From Chloroflexota bacterium (GTDB lineage Bacteria > Chloroflexota > Dehalococcoidia > SM23-28-2 > RBG-16-64-32), in contig VBEI01000007.1 of NCBI GenBank assembly GCA_005882715.1, positions 19,674-25,342 of the forward strand: a stretch of 5,669 bases of DNA, in the 5' to 3' direction. How positions within the stretch are numbered: position 1 is the first letter of the stretch; the number at the start of each line of letters is the position of its first letter. Both the position numbers and the translations under genes were made by a program. Shown here piece after piece: positions 1-5,669 of the stretch. Below the pieces are notes generated by a model. It was not told the origin of the DNA. It searched no databases and worked only from the letters and a program-made list of their open reading frames with translations.

Positions 1-825
<825 letters not shown>

Positions 826-833
<8 letters not shown>

Positions 834-1386
834 TTCGCCTCTCTTCGTGCGCTTCGAGGTCGCTTGCCGTGACGGCCTCTTCGACCTCCGGACCCAACTC
901 GCGTGCGCGTTGTCGGATGAAATCGTCCACTTGACGTGTGAACGGCCGCGACTCAAGAATCGCGAACACGGCAACAGCGCCGGCGATTCCCACGATAAAT
1001 AAGTCAGCCCCGATTGCCATGCCGACCGCTGCCGCCGCCCAGATCGTCGCGGCGGTTGTGATTCCTTTGACTGTATAACCCTCGCGAAAGATGACGCCCG
1101 CCCCCAGGAAGCCGATTCCTGTCACTATCTGCGCCGCCACGCGGTCTTCTCCGCCCAGCAACTGCGAGATGTCTGTGAATAAACACGAACCCAATGCCAC
1201 CAGCGCCAGCGTCCGGATACCCGCCGGGTACCCACGCAGCTCCCGCTCTAACCCGATCAGCCCGCCGAGCAGTCCAGCAAGGACCAGCCGCCCTATGATC
1301 TCTAGCTCATCCCCGGTCGACACGTCGATCGCAAGAAAAATCGGCAAGACGAAATGCGCGGCGAGCAACGACCCTACCGCGCTCAT
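826..1386 (-). CDS. MgtC/SapB family membrane protein
   Basis: A 186-residue integral membrane protein of the MgtC/SapB (YhiD-like) family. Family hallmarks seen are GGLIGLERELRGYPAGIRT (residues 41-59), ALVALGSCLF (61-70), RVAAQIVTGIGFLGAGVIF (82-100) and VKGITTAATIWAAAAVGMAIG (106-126). About four to five hydrophobic segments are followed by a short charged tail (about 150-186), so the long C-terminal ACT-like domain of Salmonella MgtC is absent. MgtC itself is tied to survival in low magnesium and inside macrophages, but the role of short homologues is not settled, so no transport activity is claimed. The ATG at 1386 is the first possible start, since an in-frame TGA lies two codons upstream. 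The N-terminus is about 20-25 residues longer than usual and hydrophobic; a GTG at 1323 is a weaker alternative. No strong Shine-Dalgarno is seen (GGGA, about 10 bases upstream). It is the first gene behind the leucine T-box and overlaps leuS. Confidence 0.93.
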
Positions 1387-1422
1387 TTGTCATTTCCCAT
1401 CTTGCATCTCCGCCAAAGCATC

Positions 1423-1450
1423 GGCCCCTCCGTCCAGGGACGGAGGGGCC
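1423..1450 (-). terminator. T-box terminator hairpin, without a clear U-tract
   Basis: A near-perfect inverted repeat: on the minus strand GGCCCCTCCGTCC is followed directly by its complement GGACGGAGGGGCC, giving about 12 base pairs closed by a four-base loop. It begins shortly after the T-box sequence and includes the segment that would otherwise form the 3' half of the antiterminator, so the two folds exclude each other as in classical transcriptional T-boxes. The bases after the stem are GATGCTTTGG, which is not a run of U. It may stop polymerase poorly, or by stem strength alone. It lies 36 bases upstream of the mgtC-like start, and I see no sequestration of that start. Confidence 0.8.
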
Positions 1451-1706
1451 ATCGTTCTCCGCGGTACCACCCTGATTCCCCGGACAAAGGCAACGCCGCC
1501 CCCGCTCATGCTGATATCGAAGCACTGAGCGGAGCACCCACGTTACCCCTTCCGGAGCAACTCCGGGGGCACTATAACGGGCGCCTTCCGTCGCCGGCTA
1601 CTTCAGATGTTCACCGGCGAGGCTCTGGAGCGAGTTCCAGCCTAACTTTGCCGACTTGCACTACCGCCGGCTCTCTGATGGTTGGCCCTACTACTCTCCT
1701 TCGCCG
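1423..1706 (-). promoter_or_regulatory. T-box riboswitch leader, leucine specifier (CUC)
   Basis: An mRNA leader that binds a specific uncharged tRNA and then allows readthrough into downstream genes. On the minus strand the conserved T-box AGGGTGGTACCGCGG lies at about 1473-1459, with the acceptor-binding bulge UGGU at 1469-1466. Stem I closes with CGGCGA (1706-1701) pairing TCGCCG (1620-1615). It carries the 5' AGTA element, the AGAGAG bulge, and a distal hairpin at 1671-1650 with loop GGTAGTGCAA. On its 3' side GGAACTCGCTCC places the specifier triplet CTC at 1634-1632, in the position where AUC sits in isoleucine leaders. CUC is read by tRNA-Leu(GAG), and U in UGGU fits discriminator A, as in tRNA-Leu. 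Two further hairpins are visible at 1579-1541 and 1532-1502. The CCGTCCCT segment at 1444-1437 can pair with the T-box (antiterminator) or with the terminator's 3' arm. The target leuS lies downstream, after an mgtC-like gene. Confidence 0.95.
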
Positions 1707-1750
1707 CCTCTGGTCGTAATAGGTTGTTTGGTTTGTCGGTTTCTGTATCT

Positions 1751-1826
1751 TGGTGGAGCTGAGGGGGCTCGAACCCCTGACCTCGACACTGCCAGTGTCG
1801 CGCTCTCCCAACTGAGCTACAGCCCC
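1751..1826 (-). tRNA. tRNA-Ala (anticodon GGC), CCA encoded
   Basis: A full 76-base cloverleaf on the minus strand. The acceptor stem GGGGCTG pairs with CAGCTCC and contains the G3-U70 wobble that marks alanine tRNAs. The D arm has GCTC/GAGC around AGTTGGGA. The anticodon stem CGACA/TGTCG carries the loop CTGGCAG with anticodon GGC at 1793-1791, reading GCC and GCU. The T arm AGGGG/CCCCT encloses TTCGAGC. Discriminator A is followed by an encoded CCA at 1753-1751. No intron or long variable arm is present. It is divergent from the racemase gene and lies about 44 bases upstream of the T-box leader on the same strand, with no terminator between them. A clear promoter is not visible upstream. 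Confidence 0.98.
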
Positions 1827-1926
1827 GATCCGCACGGTCATGGTATCAGACTCGCAGTGCTCCTTCCATCTTACGTATCATTGCTAGCACCTGCATCTGT
1901 CACCGAGCACCTCAAGGAGCCCGCCA
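1827..1926. promoter_or_regulatory. Divergent intergenic region between tRNA-Ala and the racemase gene
   Basis: These 100 bases must hold promoters firing both ways. On the plus strand TATCAT (1876-1881) is one mismatch from a consensus -10 and would give a 5' leader of about 40 bases for the racemase, but no good -35 is found at the right spacing. On the minus strand GTGACA followed about 17 bases later by TGATAC is only a weak candidate for the tRNA. Two short palindromes, TACGTA (1872-1877) and TGCTAGCA (1882-1889), lie in the middle. The racemase Shine-Dalgarno AAGGAG is at 1914-1919. The presence of promoters is inferred from the gene layout; their exact positions are uncertain. Confidence 0.35.
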
Positions 1927-3096
1927 ATGATGCCTCTCGAAGGAATCCGCGTTCTCGACCTCACTCGCCAGGCGCCTGGCCCTTATTGCACGATGCTCCT
2001 CGGCGACCTCGGCGCCGACGTCGTCATTGTCGAAGAAGCACCAGGCGCCGGCCGCCGCATGGAGATGGGCATGAGCGAGCGGACGCAAGCCTTCTGGGCG
2101 CTCAACCGCAACAAGCGCTCGGTCGGCCTGAACCTCAAGGAGCCGCGCGCCCAAGAAGCGTTCCTCAAGATTGCCGAGCACGCGGACGTCGTAATCGAGG
2201 GCTTCCGCCCGGGCGTGGTCAAGCGCCTCGGCGTCGACTACGAGACCGTCAGCGCCCGGAACGAGCGCCTCATCTACTGCTCGCTCAGCGGCTATGGACA
2301 AACGGGCCCCTACGCTGGGCTCGTCGGGCACGACATAAATTACATAAGCATCGGTGGTGCGCTCGGCATGATCGGTACGCCGGGCTCGCCGCCCGCCATC
2401 CCGATGAACATCATCGCAGACTTCGCCGGCGGCGGCCTCTACGCGGCCTTCTCGATCCTCGCCGCCGTCGTCGCCCGCGGGAAGACCGGCCGCGGACAAT
2501 ACATCGATATCGCGATGAGCGATGGCGTCACCTCGCTGCTCACCTTCCCGGCCAGCCAGTACTTCGCCGCGGGCCTCGTGCCCAAGCCCGGCGTCGAAAT
2601 GCTCAATGGCGGCGCGCCCTACTACTCCGTCTACGAGACCTCCGATGGCAGGTGGCTGAGCATCGGCTGCATCGAGCCTTGGTTCTGGTCCGAGCTGTGC
2701 AAGGCGCTCGATTGCGAAGATTACATCCCGCAGCAGATGAACCGGGAGAAGCACCCTGAAATCTTCGACCACCTGCGGAAGCGCTTCAAGGAGAAGACCC
2801 GCGACGAATGGTTCGAGGAGCTACGCCGGCGCGATATCTGCGTCGGTCCGGTGTACACGCTCGATGAAGTGTTCGAGGACCCCCACGTACAGGCCCGTCG
2901 GATGGTCACGGAGATCGAGCATCCGGAGTTCGGGCCCGTCAAGCAGGTCGGCGTCGGCCCCAAGTTCTCCGACACCCCGGGCTCCGTGCGCTCGACCGCT
3001 CCCAAGCGTGGGGAGCATACGGCTGAGATGCTGCGAGAAGCGGGATACTCAGACGCCGAGATCGACGAGATGAAATCGGCCGGCGTCGTCGGCTAG
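1927..3096 (+). CDS. Alpha-methylacyl-CoA racemase-like protein, CoA-transferase family III (CaiB/BaiF)
   Basis: A 389-residue soluble enzyme of the family III CoA-transferase fold. Family members either move CoA between acids (formyl-CoA transferase, CaiB) or racemise 2-methylacyl-CoA thioesters (AMACR). Seen here: the N-terminal GIRVLDLTR (6-14), GPYCTMLLGDLGADVV (18-33), the NRNKRSVGLNL block (60-70), EGFRPGVVKRLGVDYE (91-106) and SLSGYGQTGPY (119-129). The sequence GHDINY carries His135 and Asp136, NIIADFAGGG carries Asp165, and SIGCIEPWFW carries Glu250. From memory, mycobacterial MCR uses His126, Asp127, Asp156 and Glu241; all are offset by exactly 9, which favours racemase over transferase. 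This would serve branched-chain fatty acid, sterol side-chain or related acyl-CoA breakdown. The start ATG has AAGGAG 7 bases upstream (1914-1919); a second ATG follows at once. A CoA-transferase role with another substrate remains possible. No other acyl-CoA gene is nearby. Confidence 0.92.
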   Translation: MMPLEGIRVLDLTRQAPGPYCTMLLGDLGADVVIVEEAPGAGRRMEMGMSERTQAFWALNRNKRSVGLNLKEPRAQEAFLKIAEHADVVIEGFRPGVVKRLGVDYETVSARNERLIYCSLSGYGQTGPYAGLVGHDINYISIGGALGMIGTPGSPPAIPMNIIADFAGGGLYAAFSILAAVVARGKTGRGQYIDIAMSDGVTSLLTFPASQYFAAGLVPKPGVEMLNGGAPYYSVYETSDGRWLSIGCIEPWFWSELCKALDCEDYIPQQMNREKHPEIFDHLRKRFKEKTRDEWFEELRRRDICVGPVYTLDEVFEDPHVQARRMVTEIEHPEFGPVKQVGVGPKFSDTPGSVRSTAPKRGEHTAEMLREAGYSDAEIDEMKSAGVVG

Positions 3097-3229
3097 CAGG
3101 GGTCTATACCCGGCCCTTGCCCACTGCACTCGCTTCTATGCCGCGCACAATCGAAATCCGCGCATCCTTCGCGCTGCGCTGACGGACTTCGGCATACCGC
3201 GTGCTTCCATCGAAGTTCAGCACGGCATT

Positions 3230-3577
3230 TTGCCCGAAGCGCGCTTCGTCTGGCGAGTGCTCATCAGGATCGTCCTCTGGAGCATTGCCGGCGCCGCCCC
3301 CGGAGCGGCCTTCGGCTGGCTGCTTGCTGAGACGATCGGCCCAGAGGGTACCGCCGGCCTCATCGTGCAGGTCGTCTGCTGGATGATCGTCGGCCACCTC
3401 GTCGGGGGAATGCTCGCCGGCTATGCCCTGCTCGCCGACCGCAGCGCCGAGGAGATGCCGCCCGACCGCCCGGTCTCGCTCCTTACCGTCCGCGATGTCC
3501 CAGAGGATGACTTGCAGCGAGTCCGGCGCCTCATCCGCGCGAGCAACCCGCTGGAGACACACAGGGCTCAGACCTGA
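3230..3577 (+). CDS. Small hypothetical membrane protein, probably two helices
   Basis: I do not recognise this 115-residue protein. It begins with a short basic stretch, followed by two glycine- and alanine-rich hydrophobic segments at about 11-33 (LIRIVLWSIAGAAPGAAFGW) and 42-68 (ending VGHLVGGMLAGYALLA). A charged cytoplasmic-looking tail (70-115) follows, with PEDDLQRVRRLIRASNPLE in the middle. Small-residue spacing (GxxxG-like) in both helices suggests helix packing. The start is uncertain: the frame is open back to the racemase stop with no in-frame ATG or GTG, so TTG at 3230 is the best candidate, without a clear Shine-Dalgarno; a GTG at 3257 would cut into the first helix. It lies 133 bases after the racemase and 48 before the TMEM175 gene, same strand. 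The clear helix-tail layout favours a real gene over chance. Confidence 0.55.
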   Translation: MPEARFVWRVLIRIVLWSIAGAAPGAAFGWLLAETIGPEGTAGLIVQVVCWMIVGHLVGGMLAGYALLADRSAEEMPPDRPVSLLTVRDVPEDDLQRVRRLIRASNPLETHRAQT

Positions 3578-3596
3578 GTCCCTCGGCACCCGGCGG

Positions 3597-3625
3597 CGCC
3601 AGCGTGTTATACCATTGGGCGCGCA
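3597..3625 (+). promoter_or_regulatory. Possible extended -10 promoter for the TMEM175-like gene
   Basis: TG at 3605-3606, one spacer base, then TATACC at 3608-3613 resembles an extended -10 element with four of six consensus bases. Transcription would begin near 3620, leaving only about five bases before the GTG at 3626, which would explain why no Shine-Dalgarno is visible. No -35 hexamer is recognisable. This rests on a short motif only. Confidence 0.3.
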
Positions 3626-4255
3626 GTGGCACGGACCGAAGACCACCTTCACCCGAACGAGACTCAGCGCATCGAGGCGTTCAGCGATGGAGTCTTCGCC
3701 ATCGCTATCACTCTTCTTATCATCGAGATCGGCGTCCCGCATGTCAGCGGCAATGAGAGCCTCGCCTCCGCACTTGGCGACCTTTGGCCCTCTTACGGCG
3801 CCTACGTGCTCAGCTTCGTGATGATCGGCATCTATTGGGTCAACCACCACTCGCTCTTCAGGCTATTCGTTCGCACCGACCACTACTTCCTGATGCTGAA
3901 TGTCTTCTTCCTCATGGCCATCGCCTTCCTGCCGTTCCCCACGGCGGTCCTCGGCGAGTACCTCGATAATGCCCAACAACGGGACGCCGCCGTCAGGCTC
4001 TACTCGTTCGGCCTGCTCCTCCCTGCCTTCGGCTGGATCGTCGTCTGGTTGTATGCCAACGCGCGCGGTCTGGTGGATGAACGGCTCGCGCCGGAGTACG
4101 TCCGCTTCCTGACCGTTCAGTACCTGCTCTCGAACCTTCTCTATGGGACCGCGCTCTTGCTGTCGTTCCTAGACCCCTGGATCGCGCTCGTCATCGTCGT
4201 TGGGCTGACGCTCCTCTATCTACTGCCGCCCAGGCGGCCTCGCTATGACGCATGA
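3626..4255 (+). CDS. TMEM175 family (DUF1211) potassium channel-like membrane protein
   Basis: A 209-residue membrane protein of the bacterial TMEM175 family. Characterised homologues form tetrameric, potassium-selective leak channels that lack the canonical TVGYG filter. The signature RIEAFSDGVFAIAITLLIIE (residues 15-34) is intact: Arg15 precedes FSDG (19-22), which begins helix 1, and the following aliphatic residues line the pore in known structures. Six hydrophobic segments are visible at about 19-37, 56-75, 86-108, 123-143, 162-182 and 184-201, the usual six-helix layout. YWVNHHSLF (70-78) after helix 2 is also typical of the family. The length is normal and the C-terminus is short and basic (RRPRYDA). 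The start is GTG at 3626; upstream in frame there is only ATT, so the N-terminus fits. It ends 21 bases before the convergent MFS gene, with no terminator hairpin between them. Confidence 0.9.
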   Translation: MARTEDHLHPNETQRIEAFSDGVFAIAITLLIIEIGVPHVSGNESLASALGDLWPSYGAYVLSFVMIGIYWVNHHSLFRLFVRTDHYFLMLNVFFLMAIAFLPFPTAVLGEYLDNAQQRDAAVRLYSFGLLLPAFGWIVVWLYANARGLVDERLAPEYVRFLTVQYLLSNLLYGTALLLSFLDPWIALVIVVGLTLLYLLPPRRPRYDA

Positions 4256-4276
4256 CAGGCTTAGTTGGCAGCGCTT

Positions 4277-5524
4277 CTAGTCCCCGCTCGCCACACCCGC
4301 TGCTTCCGCTAACGCCGGCTCGGCCCGGGCTCCTCTTCGCATCAACGGCCCCCACAGCAGAAGCAGAGGTAGGCTCAGCGCCGCAACGAGGATCGCTCCC
4401 GCCCAGAACGGCGCGGTGCTCGAGACGTTATCGGCCAGGAGTCCCATCAGCGGTGCGCTCGGAATCAGTACCAGCGCGCGTACCAGGTTCGTAAGGGAGA
4501 CAACGGTCGCGCGTTGCTCGCTCGGCACCCTGCGGTTCACATAATCCGTGATTACCGGCTGCGACATTACCATGACGAAGTAGAGCGAGAGGAAGGCGAC
4601 CTGCGCGTAGAGCGATCCCCAGAGAGCGAGCAGAAGGTAGGATGACACGAGTACGACCGGCATCAGGTAGAACGTGCCTCGTTCGCCCAGGTCCCTCGTG
4701 ATGCGATGCGCGGCCAGAGCCCCGAATATCGCGGCGATGCGCATCGGCGTCTGCCACAGACCGACTTCGCCGGTGTCAACCCCATGCTCGACCAGGAACG
4801 GCTGGAAGAAGAAGATCGGGCCGATGCTGCCAACCGCCACGACGCCGACGAAGAGGATCGCGTAGCGCACAGGCGCTTGCCGCCGCACGATCTGCGCGCT
4901 CTGCCTGAGGACGTCAGGGTACGACAGGTGCGAGATAGGCCCCTCGCCGCGCGGTGGCTCGCGGAAGGTCAGCGCTGTCAGCGCAGCCAGGCCGGCGATA
5001 GCTCCGCTCAGCACGATGGGAAACGGCAGGCTGGTTACTTCGGCTAGCGGCGCGCCGATAAGCGTGCCCGCGACGGCGGCGACCATATTGAGGGCCCAGC
5101 TCCGGCCATAGATTCGCTGGTATTCCTCTTCGCGTCCCATCCCCTTAAGCGTGTCGTAGATGAACGCCGACTCGGTGCCGTTGAACAGCGAGAAGGCCAC
5201 TCCCCACACGAGATAGGAAAGCAGCAGGAGGGGAAAAGTCGAGGCGAGGCCGAAGAGCGTTATCGCTAGCGCGAAGGCACAGCCGGAGGCGATGAGCGCA
5301 GGGCGTCGCCCCCAACGGTCCGCGAGGGCCGCGCCGGGGATCTGCAGTAGGACAATGCTCAGCCAGAACGGGACATCGATCAGCGTCACTTGTGTCTGGC
5401 TGAGCCCCCGCTCCTCCTTCAGGTAGATGATCCAGATCGGCCACCAGAGCTGAAAATTGAGGAAGAAGTTGTAGACGTAATACCGGCGAATGTTGGCTTG
5501 CATCGCGTTCGGCTGGGGCGTCAT
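4277..5524 (-). CDS. Major facilitator superfamily (MFS) transporter
   Basis: A 415-residue secondary transporter of the inner membrane with the length and about 12 hydrophobic segments expected for the family. The loop 2-3 signature (motif A) is present as GAALADRWGRRPAL (residues 64-77). A degenerate copy, ALAAHRITRDLGERG (269-283), lies at the start of the second half, as expected from the internal duplication. GTESAFIYDTL (116-126) in helix 4 is typical of a subgroup of efflux-type MFS proteins. A polar central loop (about 188-220) separates the two six-helix halves. The N-terminus has only a short cytoplasmic part, and the tail from 395 is charged and alanine-rich. The substrate cannot be read from sequence; drug or metabolite export is a family-level guess. 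The ATG at 5524 is preferred over one at 5503 because a -10 hexamer lies 6 bases before it; neither has a Shine-Dalgarno. It is a single gene, convergent with TMEM175. Confidence 0.95.
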   Translation of the reverse strand: MTPQPNAMQANIRRYYVYNFFLNFQLWWPIWIIYLKEERGLSQTQVTLIDVPFWLSIVLLQIPGAALADRWGRRPALIASGCAFALAITLFGLASTFPLLLLSYLVWGVAFSLFNGTESAFIYDTLKGMGREEEYQRIYGRSWALNMVAAVAGTLIGAPLAEVTSLPFPIVLSGAIAGLAALTALTFREPPRGEGPISHLSYPDVLRQSAQIVRRQAPVRYAILFVGVVAVGSIGPIFFFQPFLVEHGVDTGEVGLWQTPMRIAAIFGALAAHRITRDLGERGTFYLMPVVLVSSYLLLALWGSLYAQVAFLSLYFVMVMSQPVITDYVNRRVPSEQRATVVSLTNLVRALVLIPSAPLMGLLADNVSSTAPFWAGAILVAALSLPLLLLWGPLMRRGARAEPALAEAAGVASGD

Positions 5525-5570
5525 GCGGCCAGTATATCCGCCACTAGATTGGACGGTTTGCCGCTAGTGG
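5525..5570 (-). promoter_or_regulatory. Leaderless-type promoter with inverted repeat upstream of the MFS gene
   Basis: On the minus strand TATACT (5536-5531) matches five of six bases of the -10 consensus and ends 6 bases before the MFS start codon, so transcription should begin at or next to the ATG. A perfect 7-base inverted repeat, CCACTAG at 5541-5547 and CTAGTGG at 5564-5570 with a 16-base spacer, would span about -17 to -46 relative to that start and cover the -35 region, where no good hexamer is seen. That position suits a regulator's binding site. The -10 placement is directly visible; regulation is inferred. Confidence 0.5.
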
Positions 5571-5669
5571 GACAGGGGGCTCAGGGAGATTCGGACTAGC
5601 GACCTGAGTTCAAAAATCTGCGCCCGCTCGATGTCTCTTCAAATCGACACCCACATCCGGGGGCAATAC
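5571..5669. other. Unassigned right end
   Basis: I see no supported gene here. An ATG at 5631 opens a plus-strand frame (MSLQIDTHIRGQY) that runs off the edge; it has no Shine-Dalgarno, and 13 codons are too few to judge. A minus-strand frame entering from the edge stops at 5596 and is not recognisable. Stretches resembling T-loops (for example TTCAAATC at 5639-5646) do not fold into a cloverleaf. Confidence 0.3.

Noticed and set aside
1354..1719. Plus-strand frame (121 codons) over the T-box region
   Set aside because: It is antisense to a structured RNA leader; the residues only reflect hairpin arms and GC-rich composition.
1656..2759. Plus-strand frame (367 codons) across the tRNA and racemase
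   Set aside because: It contains GAEGARTPDLDTASVALSQL, the known spurious peptide made by translating the reverse of a tRNA gene, then continues out of frame through the racemase as Arg-rich sequence.
1912..2772. Minus-strand frame (286 codons) opposite the racemase
   Set aside because: It is antisense to a gene with full family motifs and a good ribosome binding site, and it has no recognisable domain of its own.
3097..3120. Possible terminator after the racemase gene
   Set aside because: GGG-TCTATA-CCC offers only a three-base stem and no U-run, so it is not supported.
3104..3850. Long minus-strand frame (248 codons) opposite the small membrane protein and TMEM175 gene
   Set aside because: It is antisense to a clear TMEM175 signature, has a low-complexity Asp/Ala/Arg composition and no recognisable domain. 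Long antisense frames are expected in GC-rich DNA.
5571..5660. tRNA- or tmRNA-like fragments at the right end
   Set aside because: Short T-loop-like strings occur on both strands, but flanking stems do not pair and no acceptor or anticodon arm can be built.

Overview
The window is GC-rich bacterial chromosomal DNA carrying mostly housekeeping genes. It encodes five confident protein genes, one less certain small membrane protein, one tRNA and one riboswitch. No mobile element, CRISPR array or phage gene is visible. A leucine-type T-box leader, bacterial TMEM175 and MgtC/SapB proteins, an AMACR-type racemase and leaderless-looking starts would fit a GC-rich Gram-positive-like or Chloroflexota-like organism. 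That placement is inference; no gene here fixes the phylum.

Left part (1-1826, minus strand, read right to left): tRNA-Ala(GGC) at 1826-1751, then a T-box leader (about 1706-1423), then an MgtC/SapB-family membrane protein (1386-826), then the 5' third of leuS (833 to the left edge). The T-box specifier triplet reads CUC (Leu) and its UGGU bulge fits a discriminator A, so it should sense uncharged tRNA-Leu(GAG). mgtC lies between the leader and leuS, and the two genes overlap by 8 bases, so the MgtC-like protein should be induced with leucyl-tRNA synthetase during leucine shortage. Only about 44 bases with no terminator separate the tRNA from the leader, so the tRNA may head the same transcript.

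Middle (1827-4255, plus strand): a 100-base divergent intergenic region, then a family III CoA-transferase-fold protein whose residues match alpha-methylacyl-CoA racemase, then a probable two-helix membrane protein with a TTG start, then a TMEM175-type potassium channel with a GTG start. They are unlikely to share one pathway.

Right part (4277-5669): an MFS transporter on the minus strand, convergent with TMEM175. Its ATG lies 6 bases behind a good -10 hexamer (TATACT), which suggests a leaderless mRNA, and a 7-base inverted repeat covers its -35 region. The last ~100 bases hold no gene I can support.

The most interesting point is the layout tRNA-Ala / Leu T-box / mgtC-like / leuS. The T-box is a known riboswitch class; what is unusual is its first cargo gene and the tRNA directly upstream.
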